Shown here: in pieces, positions 1-6,854 of the stretch
How the letters are laid out: each line of letters starts with the position of its first letter
Numbering within the stretch: position 1 is the stretch's first letter
NCBI GenBank assembly: GCA_041605955.1
Contig: JBFIXI010000088.1
Span: forward strand, 1-12,173
DNA from: JAHEJX01 sp041605955
GTDB lineage: Bacteria > Actinomycetota > Acidimicrobiia > Spongiisociales > UBA5794
Reading direction: 5' to 3'
Length of the DNA: 12,173 nt
Notes under the pieces: generated by a model
What the model saw: the letters and a program-made list of their open reading frames with translations, nothing else
The model's database searches: none
What the model was told of the DNA's origin: nothing
Program-made: the position numbers and the translations under genes

Positions 1-3
1 ATA

Positions 4-43
4 GACGACCCGCGCCCACGAGGCATCGTGGGCGCGGTTCGTC
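4..43 (-). terminator. hairpin terminator after the sugar-binding protein gene
   Basis: A perfect 12-bp stem (10-21 with 26-37, loop GGCA) is extended across one mismatch by GACGA (4-8) pairing with TCGTC (39-43). It begins 30 bases past the stop codon of the minus-strand lipoprotein gene. Any U-tract would lie beyond the window edge, so intrinsic termination is inferred. Such hairpins also occur between binding-protein genes and their downstream permease or ATPase genes, where they limit read-through. Confidence 0.75.
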
Positions 44-72
44 GCAGTCAATCGGCGACCGGAGTCAGTCGA

Positions 73-1152
73 TCACGAGCAGACCGACACTGTACCTGAA
101 GCCACGTTCTGGCAGAGGGTGGCCTCATCGATCCAGCCGGCGTCGAGCACGACATTCAGGTTGTCCTGGGTGATCGGGATCGGGGCCAACAGGAGCGACG
201 TCATCGAGTTGCCACCCGGCGAGTCGAACTGGACCGCGCCCGCCACGTCGGCCAACGCATTGCCCTGGGCGAGTGCCACTGCGGCCTCGCCGGCCGCCTT
301 GCCCAGCTCGCGGGCGTCCTTCCACACCGACACCGCCTGCTCGCCGAGGGCGACCCGGTTGAGTGCCGCGGCGTCACCGTCCTGGCCGGAGACCGGAACG
401 ATGCCGGCGAGGCCCTGGGCACGCAGCGCCTCGACCACGCCACCCGCCATGCCGTCGTTGGAGGCAACCACGGCGTCGACGTCGTTGTTGTTCTGGGTCA
501 GGAACTGCTCCATGTTCGTCTGAGCGACCGCCGGGTCCCAGTTGTCTGTGTAGGACTCACCGACGTTGATGATGGCGCCGGAATCGATCGCCGCCTGGAG
601 CACCTCTTGCTGGCCGCCGCGCAGGAAGTCGGCGTTGGCGTCGGCCTGGTTGCCCTTGATGAAGACGTAGTTGCCCGCCGGTACCAGATCGAAGATGACC
701 CGCGCCTGCATCCGGCCAACTTCGACGTTGTCGAACGTGATGTAGAGCACACCCGGGTTCTCGATCAGGCGGTCGTACGCAATAACCGGCACGCCCTGGT
801 CGAGGGCGCTCTGGACCGCCGGCAGGATGGCAGTGCCGTCCTGGGCGAGGATGATGAGCGCGTCGGCGCCCTGCGAGATGAGCTGCTCGACGTCGTTGAG
901 CTGCTGCTCGGCCGACGAGCCGGCGTCGGTCGAGATGTAGCGGCCGCCGGCGGCCTCGATGGCTCCCTTGATGGCGGGCTCGTCCGACTTGGCCCAGCGC
1001 TCTTCGTTGTAGTTGTTCCAGGAGACGCCGATGACGAGATCGTCGGGGGCTGTGGTTCCTGGGGCTGCAGTAGTGTCGTCCCCTTCGTCATCGCCGCATG
1101 CGGCGAATACCATCGCCAGAGCGGCGATGAGGACGAGTAGCTTGCGAGTCAA
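73..1152 (-). CDS. xylF: XylF-type sugar ABC transporter substrate-binding lipoprotein
   Basis: This 359-residue protein should capture a sugar, most likely xylose or a related pentose, outside the cell and deliver it to an ABC importer. It has a lipoprotein signal peptide with the lipid-accepting Cys at residue 19 (FAAC; Phe at -3 is slightly off consensus), then an acidic Thr/Pro linker (21-38) typical of actinobacterial lipoproteins. A type-1 periplasmic-binding fold follows. Residues matching E. coli XylF sugar contacts by eye are Arg52 (ERW), Asp127/Arg128 (AYDR), Asn141 (FDN), Trp205, Asn232/Asp233 (SND), Asp258 (GQD) and Lys278 (VWK). The start is TTG at 1152, chosen because GGAGG-type bases lie just upstream. 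Two Cys near the C-terminus (347, 358) could form a disulfide. No permease or ATPase gene is in the window; they could lie past the left edge beyond the terminator. Sugar specificity is inferred from family resemblance. Confidence 0.9.
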   Translation of the reverse strand: MTRKLLVLIAALAMVFAACGDDEGDDTTAAPGTTAPDDLVIGVSWNNYNEERWAKSDEPAIKGAIEAAGGRYISTDAGSSAEQQLNDVEQLISQGADALIILAQDGTAILPAVQSALDQGVPVIAYDRLIENPGVLYITFDNVEVGRMQARVIFDLVPAGNYVFIKGNQADANADFLRGGQQEVLQAAIDSGAIINVGESYTDNWDPAVAQTNMEQFLTQNNNDVDAVVASNDGMAGGVVEALRAQGLAGIVPVSGQDGDAAALNRVALGEQAVSVWKDARELGKAAGEAAVALAQGNALADVAGAVQFDSPGGNSMTSLLLAPIPITQDNLNVVLDAGWIDEATLCQNVASGTVSVCS

Positions 1153-1156
1153 TGTT

Positions 1157-1164
1157 CCTCCTCC
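1157..1164 (-). promoter_or_regulatory. ribosome binding site fixing the TTG start of xylF
   Basis: On the minus strand this reads GGAGGAGG and lies 4 to 7 bases before the TTG at 1152-1150. It is the strongest Shine-Dalgarno match in the window. It supports a rare TTG start giving MTRKLL, which places the signal peptide at the right distance from the lipobox Cys. Confidence 0.8.
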
Positions 1165-1517
1165 GTTGGACCGGGCGGACTGCGTCCACCCTGACGTCGC
1201 GGCCCGGCTCGGCCAGAGGGAAAAGCCCGTGTCGTGGGATAATTGCTCAGGTCGAACCGTAGATAGTTGATAGAGCTCGCGACTGTGCGTCTCAGACTAC
1301 GCAACTGGTGGCTATAGGCGCAAAGCCTGGTGGCCGTCTGCAAGCGGCCTCGGGTGGCATCCCATGCCGATATAGTCTCCGGGCTTTCCACGACCTCGCA
1401 AGGGAGTCTGAGTCAATTCCATGTTGGATCAACGGGCGGCGTCCGGGCCGGTGGCGATCCCCGGGCCGCGGCGAGCTGCCAGATCACCGAGTGGTCACGT
1501 CGCATCCGGCTCGGCTA
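1165..1517. other. divergent intergenic region between xylF and the VCBS/UnbV gene
   Basis: About 350 bases separate the two divergent starts, so both promoters should be here, but I see no convincing -35/-10 pair. The plus-strand frame of the next gene stays open back to a GTG at 1308. The peptide it would add (1308-1517) is rich in Arg, Gly and Pro and precedes the membrane segment, so I treat it as non-coding leader. Around 1318-1327 is the sequence GGCGCAAAGC, followed by a GGCCG/CGGCC hairpin (about 1331-1348). This recalls part of a c-di-GMP-I riboswitch, but the rest of that fold is not visible. Confidence 0.5.
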
Positions 1518-3191
1518 GTGCGATCCGCCTTGACTGAGGTGGTGCCATCGCGCCGGCGCAGAGTGGCGATCGGCGGGTCGATCGTGCTCGGGTCGATTGC
1601 TGCCGTTGGGGCCCTAGTCGCTTTGGCCGCTGCTCCCGATCCGCACCTGGCGGGCCCACCGAGCTTCACCGAGGAGGCGATCCAAGCCGGCGTGGAGCAC
1701 GTCTACGACGGTGAATTCATCTACTTCGTGGGCGGCGGGGTCGCCGTGCTCGACTGCGATGACGACGGCTTTCCTGATTTATACCTGGCAGGTGGGGTGA
1801 ACACGGCCTCGCTCTTTCGCAACGTCAGCCCCGTCGGCGGCCAGCTGGAATTCGTACCGGTGGCGGATTCCGCCAGCGCGCTGACCGGGGTCGTCGGCGC
1901 CTATCCCCTCGATGTCGACGCCGATGAGCGCAGCGACCTCGTGGTGCTACGCCACGGTGAGAACCGATTGCTGCGGGGGGTGGGCGACTGCCGGTTCGAG
2001 GACGCCGGAGCCGCGTTCGCCTTCGATGGCGGGGAGGCTTGGACCACGGCATTCAGTGCCAAATGGGAGGACGACTCCGCGTTGCCCACCTTGGCGTTCG
2101 GCAACTACCTGCTGCTCGACACCGACGGGCGCTGGACCGGAAGCTGCCCCGCCAACACGCTGCTGCGCCCGATGGGAGACCGTTACGGCTCCCCGATTCC
2201 ACTGGAGCCGGGTTGGTGCACGCTCAGCGTCATGTTCACCGATTGGGACCGCTCCGGTCGGCGCGATCTGCGGGTGAGCAACGATCGTCACTACTACCGC
2301 GATGGCGAGGAGCAGCTGTGGCGTCTCGACGAGGGCGCCCCACCCCGACTCTATACGGCGGCTGACGGCTGGCGACCCCTGCAGATCTTCGGCATGGGCA
2401 TCGCCAGCGCGGATCTCACCGGAGACGGCCTTCCCGAGATGTTCCTGACCAGCATGGGCGACAACAAGCTGCAGACTCTCGGTGAGGGCAGGCAGCTACC
2501 CATATACGAGGACATCGCCCTCGACCGAGGCGTGACGGCCCATCGGCCGACAACTGGAGACGAGACCCAACCGTCGACTGCCTGGCATCCCGAGTTCGCC
2601 GACGTCAACAACGACGGTTTCCTCGACCTCTTCATTTCGAAGGGCAACGTCGAGGCGATGGTCGAGGCGGCCGCCAATGATCCCAGCAACCTGCTGCTGG
2701 GCCGCCCGGACGGCAAGTTCGAAGAGCGGGCGGCCGACGCTGGGCTCATCAGTGAAGGCCGTGGCCGGGGCGCGGCCCTGGTGGATTTCAACCTGGACGG
2801 CTGGCTGGACGTAGTGGAGGTGAACCGCCGCGAGAACGTCAAGCTGTGGCGCTCGCTCGGTCGATCGGGCGCCGCCAATTGGATATCGCTCGACCTCGCT
2901 CAAGCCGGCGCCAATCGCGACGCCGTGGGTGCGTGGGTCCAGGTGCGGCTCGGCGACCGGACCTGGGAGCGCGAGCTGACCGTGGGCGGGGGCCACGCTG
3001 GTGGCCAGCTCGGCTGGATGCACTTCGGTCTCGGAGATGCCTCCGCTGCCGAAGTGCGCGTGCAGTGGCCCGACGGTGAGCTCGGCCCGTGGCTGCGCGT
3101 TGCGGCCAACACGTTTGCGATAATCGAACGCGGCGCCGACACAGCTCTCCTTTGGTCGCCGGAGGCGCCGCGCATGGGAGGTACCGGCTGA
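1518..3191 (+). CDS. exported or anchored VCBS/FG-GAP beta-propeller protein with C-terminal ASPIC/UnbV domain (CRTAC1-like)
   Basis: From GTG 1518 this is a 557-residue protein: a short basic N-tail (RRRR at 12-15), a hydrophobic segment (about 17-39) acting as a signal anchor or signal peptide, then a beta-propeller. Asp-rich Ca-binding-type loops occur at 79-87 (DCDDDGFPD), 132-140, 242-250, 299-307, 362-370 (DVNNDGFLD) and 423-431 (DFNLDGWLD). Residues 466-525 match the ASPIC/UnbV domain (NRDAVGAWVQVR, then GGGHAGGQ, then VQWPDG). Proteins of this architecture are extracellular or periplasmic and their biochemical role is mostly unknown; adhesion or polymer binding is only inferred. The start is uncertain: GTG 1518, TTG 1530, GTG 1539 and a longer GTG 1308 are all in frame and none has a good ribosome binding site. 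The stop overlaps the next gene by one base (TGATG), so the two are probably translationally coupled. Confidence 0.85.
   Translation: MRSALTEVVPSRRRRVAIGGSIVLGSIAAVGALVALAAAPDPHLAGPPSFTEEAIQAGVEHVYDGEFIYFVGGGVAVLDCDDDGFPDLYLAGGVNTASLFRNVSPVGGQLEFVPVADSASALTGVVGAYPLDVDADERSDLVVLRHGENRLLRGVGDCRFEDAGAAFAFDGGEAWTTAFSAKWEDDSALPTLAFGNYLLLDTDGRWTGSCPANTLLRPMGDRYGSPIPLEPGWCTLSVMFTDWDRSGRRDLRVSNDRHYYRDGEEQLWRLDEGAPPRLYTAADGWRPLQIFGMGIASADLTGDGLPEMFLTSMGDNKLQTLGEGRQLPIYEDIALDRGVTAHRPTTGDETQPSTAWHPEFADVNNDGFLDLFISKGNVEAMVEAAANDPSNLLLGRPDGKFEERAADAGLISEGRGRGAALVDFNLDGWLDVVEVNRRENVKLWRSLGRSGAANWISLDLAQAGANRDAVGAWVQVRLGDRTWERELTVGGGHAGGQLGWMHFGLGDASAAEVRVQWPDGELGPWLRVAANTFAIIERGADTALLWSPEAPRMGGTG
3176..3181 (+). 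promoter_or_regulatory. ribosome binding site for the M24-fold gene, inside the preceding gene
   Basis: GGGAGG sits 9 bases before ATG 3191, inside the last codons of the upstream propeller gene. It selects ATG 3191 over the longer in-frame opening that starts at 3089, and it fits the TGATG stop/start overlap. Confidence 0.75.
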
Positions 3192-4558
3192 TGGGTGCTC
3201 ACCTCGCAGAGATCGATCTACCCGAGTTCGGCATGCCGACGACGATGCCGCGTATCCCGGCGTCGGTCTATGCGGCGCGGCTGGAGAGGTTACGCGAGCG
3301 CATGGAGGCGCGCGGCTGGGACCACTTGCTCATATATGCGGACCGCGAGCACAGCGCCAACTTGTCTTACCTGACCGGCTTCGACCCCCGCTTCGAGGAG
3401 GCGATGCTCGTCGTCGGCGCCGAAGGCGAACCGGCGATCCTCGTCGGCAACGAATGCTGGGGCACCGCCGGGGCGGCGCCGGTCGCGATGCAGCGCCACA
3501 TGTTCCAGGACTTCAGCCTGCCGGGTCAACCGCGCGACCGCTCGCGGCCGCTGGGCGACATCCTGACGGACGAGGGGATCACACCGGGAAGCCGGGTAGG
3601 CACCATCGGATGGAAACGCTACGCCGATCCCTCGCTCCTCGAGATACCCGCCTTCATCGCCGACACTCTGCGCGACTTGACCGGCCCCACCGGAGAGGTC
3701 ACCAATGCGGGTGAGCTCTTGATCGATGCCGCCGACGGCCTACGGGTGATCAACGAGATCGAACAGCTGGCGGCCTTCGAGTATGCCGCCTGCCACACCT
3801 CGCAAGGAGTGCGCCGGCTGCTCTTCGGCCTCGAACCCGGGATGACCGAGCAGGAAGCGGTGACATTGCTGGAGTGGAACGGGTCCCCGCTGTCGTGCCA
3901 CCTCATGCTCACCGCTGGCGAGCGGGCCACCTTCGGCCTGCTCAGCCCCGAGGACCGTCCGATCCAGCGGGGCGATCGGTTCACGGTCGCCTTCGGGATC
4001 TGGGGGGCGCTCAACTGTCGCGCCGGATTCGTCGTGGGGGACGCCGCCGAGCTGCCGACGGGCGTCGGTGACTATGTCGACAAGCTGGTCCGCCCCTATT
4101 TCGAGGCGATCGTCGAGTGGTACGAGGCGCTCCACATCGGTCAAACCGGCGGCGTCCTCTCCGCGATCATCGAGCGGCACCTGGGTGATCCCTTCTTCGG
4201 GATCTTCCTCAACCCGGGCCATCAGATTCACCTCGACGAGTGGGTCAACTCCCCCGTCTATCCCGACTCTGGGATCAAGCTGGAGTCGGGCATGGCCTTC
4301 CAGGTCGACGTCATCCCGGCGACGGGCACCAAGTACTTCACGACCAACATCGAGGACGGCATAGCCCTCGCCGACGCTACGTTGCGCGCCGAGTTGGCAG
4401 CTCGCTATCCGGAAGCCTGGGGGCGGATCCAGGCCCGACGCGACTTCATGCGCACGACGTTGGGGATCGATCTCCACGAGGACGTGCTGCCGTTCTCAAA
4501 CATCCCGGCCTACCTCGCCCCCTTCTTGCTCGCCCCCAACCGAGCGATGGTTTGCTGA
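3191..4558 (+). CDS. M24 (creatinase/aminopeptidase P fold) family protein, probably lacking the usual metal centre
   Basis: This is a 455-residue cytoplasmic protein with no signal peptide. It has an N-terminal creatinase-type domain (about 20-170; YLTGFDPRFEEAMLVV is typical) and a C-terminal pita-bread M24 domain (about 185-430). Aligned by eye with E. coli aminopeptidase P, the first two metal-binding Asp are replaced by Ala267 (VAFG) and Ala278 (CRAG), and the conserved proximal His by Leu250. His344 (NPGHQIH), Asp373 in place of a Glu, and Glu388 (NIED) remain. A normal two-metal Xaa-Pro peptidase is therefore unlikely. It may be a metal-free hydrolase, although creatinase itself keeps the catalytic His missing here, or a binding protein. 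Its coupling to the UnbV-propeller gene suggests a shared but unknown job. The family assignment is strong; the catalytic inference rests on hand alignment. Confidence 0.88.
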   Translation: MGAHLAEIDLPEFGMPTTMPRIPASVYAARLERLRERMEARGWDHLLIYADREHSANLSYLTGFDPRFEEAMLVVGAEGEPAILVGNECWGTAGAAPVAMQRHMFQDFSLPGQPRDRSRPLGDILTDEGITPGSRVGTIGWKRYADPSLLEIPAFIADTLRDLTGPTGEVTNAGELLIDAADGLRVINEIEQLAAFEYAACHTSQGVRRLLFGLEPGMTEQEAVTLLEWNGSPLSCHLMLTAGERATFGLLSPEDRPIQRGDRFTVAFGIWGALNCRAGFVVGDAAELPTGVGDYVDKLVRPYFEAIVEWYEALHIGQTGGVLSAIIERHLGDPFFGIFLNPGHQIHLDEWVNSPVYPDSGIKLESGMAFQVDVIPATGTKYFTTNIEDGIALADATLRAELAARYPEAWGRIQARRDFMRTTLGIDLHEDVLPFSNIPAYLAPFLLAPNRAMVC

Positions 4559-4562
4559 CCGA

Positions 4563-4597
4563 GGTGGGCTCCACCGTGGCGCACGGCGGAGCCCACC
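4563..4597. terminator. bidirectional hairpin terminator between convergent genes
   Basis: The arms GGTGGGCTCC (4563-4572) and GGAGCCCACC (4588-4597) pair perfectly over 10 bp. Inside, CCGT (4574-4577) pairs with ACGG (4583-4586) after one mismatch. It starts 5 bases after the M24 stop and ends 13 bases before the stop of the opposing RTX gene, where a shared terminator is expected. There is no long T-run on either side, only a pyrimidine-rich stretch just after it on the plus strand. Confidence 0.75.
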
Positions 4598-4610
4598 ATA
4601 TCTTCTCGGC

Positions 4611-6668
4611 TCACGGCTCGCAGCCGACCTCGTTCTCGCCGTGGCAGTTGTCCGTGCCGGGACCGCCGTAGAGCCAGTCGACGCCGAGGCCGCCCCGCAG
4701 CACGTCATTCCCCGCCTTGCCGTAGATGCGGTCGTTGCCGCCGCCGCCTTTGAGCACGTTGCTGAGGCCGTTTCCCGTCAACGTGTCGGCAAACCGGGAC
4801 CCGATCACGTTGCGAATTGCCGTGAGGATGTCGTCTCCGGCCCCGCCGGTCACGATCCCGATCTTCAGATCGACCTGAACGGGCCCACCGGCGCTTGCGT
4901 AAACCACCGTGTCGACACCGCTATCGCCCCAGATGAAGTCGGCTCCGGCGCCGCCGACGAAGTTGTCGCGGCCTCCTCCCCCATACAGGGAGTCGTCGCC
5001 GGCCTTGCCGATCAGCTTGTCGTTACCCAGCTCCCCTTCGATGATGTCGTTGCCGGCATTCCCGACGAGAACGTCGTTGCCGGGACCGCCGTACAGGATG
5101 TCGTGTCCGCCGTTGCCGCTCACCGCATCGTCACCGCCGCCGCCAAGCACCTCGTCGGCGCCGCGGCCGGCGCGGATCACGTCATCACCCGCGCCGCCAC
5201 AGATCAGGTCGCCACCGCCCAGACCCTCGATGAGGTCGTTGCCTCCCAGGCCGGCGATCACGTCGGGCCCGGCCGTGCCCTCAAGATGATCGTCTCCTGC
5301 GGTGCCGAAGATCGTGGCCGGAACGCCGTCACACTTGGGTCCCGGGGGCGGGGGCGGAGCCGCATCGTGCGAGTAGACGTAGATCGCGCCCGAGTCCTCC
5401 CCGCCGTCGTTGTCGTCGTACGGTGCTCCGACGATGATCCAGTCGCTCGAGATGGCGACGTCCCAGCCGTACAGATCCGAGTCTGCGGCGTCGTAGGCCG
5501 TCATAGTCTCTGCGAACGTCCAGCTGTCGCCGCTGCGCGTGTACCGATGAACGGCCCCGGCATAGGGCGCCTCACCGTGGTCACGCGGATCGCCCACCAG
5601 CAGCGTGTCGCCATGGATCGCCACGGACCAGCCGTACAGCTCGTGGTCGCCGGCAGGTGGTGTCAGCGTCTGTTTGTCCACGTATGTCGAGCCGTTCCAC
5701 TTGTAAACGTGGACCGCCCCCGGCGGGCCGCCGCCTTCGTCATGGTTGCCGACTGCGAGCCAATCTCCGTGGAGTGCCACGTCGACCTTGCCGAATCCTC
5801 CATAGTCCAGCTCTTGTGACAGCGTGTAGTTCCCCGGCGAGCCGTGAAATACGTAGGCGGCCCCGGTGGCACCCAGGACCAGCGTGCTGCCTTGCATATC
5901 AATGTTCCATGCGAAGTTGGTGTCCTCACCGGGAGGCTCCAGTTGCTGCGCTTGCTCCCAGCTCCCGGTGTCCGGCGCTCCGCTGGGCTCGAAGAGCCGC
6001 ACGTGGCTCGAGTCGGAGTTGATGTTGGCTAGAGGCACTCCGACCGCAAGCAGGTCGTCTTCGAGTGCCACCGCTTCGCCGAAGTAGCCGCCGAGGACTC
6101 CTCCGTACAGCAGCTCCCATTCGACCCATTGGGCGCCGTCATACTCGAGCACCCAGACCGCGCCGCGGTCATCGAGTAGGGGCGGCTCCGGCGCCGGGAA
6201 GGCGGGCCGCGGCCAATGGGGCATACCGACCGCTACCCGATTCTCGTGAGCCGCCATCGCCCGGCCACAGTTTCCATCGGGGAACCTCTGGGCCTCGTGC
6301 TCACAGGTCAAGAACTGCACGGAGTAGGAGTCGAACCCCGCAAAGTCATAGAGAATGTAGGCCCGCCCCTGATCGGCCACTGCCCGGGGCGCGCCGATGG
6401 CAATCAGGTCGCCGTCGACGGCAACGGCATACCCGAACGTATATCGCCAGCTAGACCCGCCGACGATCAGCTTCCCCACCAAGTCGTTGGGCCCTCGCTC
6501 TGCGAGGATCACGGCATCGGGCGGCTCCTCGAGCGCCTGAGCTTGGGTAGTGCTGGGCGCTACTACCCCGGCAACCAGGGCCGCGGCTGCCAGCAAGACC
6601 CCCCAACTGAGATTGGACAAGCGGCGATCGGCCCATCGCGCGGTGCCCGCCCGCGTGGAAACACGCAT
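4611..6668 (-). CDS. secreted FG-GAP beta-propeller protein with C-terminal RTX calcium-binding repeats
   Basis: This 685-residue exported protein has a Sec-type signal peptide (hydrophobic core 22-36, likely cleavage after Ala45 in AQA). Seven FG-GAP-like blades, each of the form G-x-x-VAxxGDxLxVGxP, begin near 77, 133, 194, 251, 291, 343 and 398 and could close a seven-bladed propeller. A proline linker (438-444) leads to RTX nonapeptide repeats (about 455-585 and 607-675; GGxGNDxLxG), which bind Ca and form a beta-roll. The tail carries two Cys (675, 683) in a CHGENEVGC setting. RTX proteins of Gram-negatives usually leave by type I secretion; the N-terminal Sec signal argues for Sec export here. 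A surface adhesin or matrix protein is the likely role, by inference. Start ATG 6668 follows a purine-rich G-run that lies in a small hairpin. The gene is alone between two other transcription units. Confidence 0.9.
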   Translation of the reverse strand: MRVSTRAGTARWADRRLSNLSWGVLLAAAALVAGVVAPSTTQAQALEEPPDAVILAERGPNDLVGKLIVGGSSWRYTFGYAVAVDGDLIAIGAPRAVADQGRAYILYDFAGFDSYSVQFLTCEHEAQRFPDGNCGRAMAAHENRVAVGMPHWPRPAFPAPEPPLLDDRGAVWVLEYDGAQWVEWELLYGGVLGGYFGEAVALEDDLLAVGVPLANINSDSSHVRLFEPSGAPDTGSWEQAQQLEPPGEDTNFAWNIDMQGSTLVLGATGAAYVFHGSPGNYTLSQELDYGGFGKVDVALHGDWLAVGNHDEGGGPPGAVHVYKWNGSTYVDKQTLTPPAGDHELYGWSVAIHGDTLLVGDPRDHGEAPYAGAVHRYTRSGDSWTFAETMTAYDAADSDLYGWDVAISSDWIIVGAPYDDNDGGEDSGAIYVYSHDAAPPPPPGPKCDGVPATIFGTAGDDHLEGTAGPDVIAGLGGNDLIEGLGGGDLICGGAGDDVIRAGRGADEVLGGGGDDAVSGNGGHDILYGGPGNDVLVGNAGNDIIEGELGNDKLIGKAGDDSLYGGGGRDNFVGGAGADFIWGDSGVDTVVYASAGGPVQVDLKIGIVTGGAGDDILTAIRNVIGSRFADTLTGNGLSNVLKGGGGNDRIYGKAGNDVLRGGLGVDWLYGGPGTDNCHGENEVGCEP

Positions 6669-6671
6669 TCA

Positions 6672-6689
6672 ACCCACCCCCTTGTGGGT
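6672..6689 (-). promoter_or_regulatory. hairpin presenting the ribosome binding site of the FG-GAP/RTX gene
   Basis: ACCCAC (6672-6677) pairs with GTGGGT (6684-6689). On the transcript the loop is AAGGGG, followed by the GTGGGT arm, and the ATG starts three bases after the stem. The Shine-Dalgarno-like purines therefore lie in the loop and 3' arm of a 6-bp hairpin. It may modulate translation; the sequence shows only the pairing. Confidence 0.45.
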
Positions 6690-6831
6690 AGCGCGCTGGT
6701 TTGTGTGACGCCACGACTGTGTTTCCACCCGATCGTTGCACCGCTGCTGCGGCTCGGCTAGAGGCGATTGACCGCTCGATTCCGACCGCTAGGCGGGGCT
6801 GCGACGCCGGATAGCACGGTCGCCGCCGAAA

Positions 6832-6850
6832 GCTCGGTGGCGGACCGAGC
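6832..6850 (-). terminator. hairpin just after the K+ channel gene
   Basis: GCTCGGT (6832-6838) pairs perfectly with ACCGAGC (6844-6850) around a 5-base loop, starting 4 bases beyond the stop codon of the channel gene. An alternative stem (6823-6829 with 6834-6840, one G-T pair) overlaps it. No U-tract follows, so this may be a weak or factor-dependent terminator. Confidence 0.4.
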
Positions 6851-6854
6851 CGGA

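Noticed and set aside
2496..3023. 175-codon open frames on the minus strand inside the propeller gene
   Set aside because: They are shadows of the VCBS/UnbV coding sequence, with no independent start signal.
3089..3190. N-terminal extension of the M24 gene
   Set aside because: It overlaps the conserved end of the propeller gene in another frame. ATG 3191 has GGGAGG upstream and begins the family-like sequence.
4641..5819. 392-codon open frame on the plus strand
   Set aside because: It is antisense to the FG-GAP/RTX gene. The Val/Ala-rich product mirrors the repetitive GGxGxD codons, and it has no ribosome binding site or domain.
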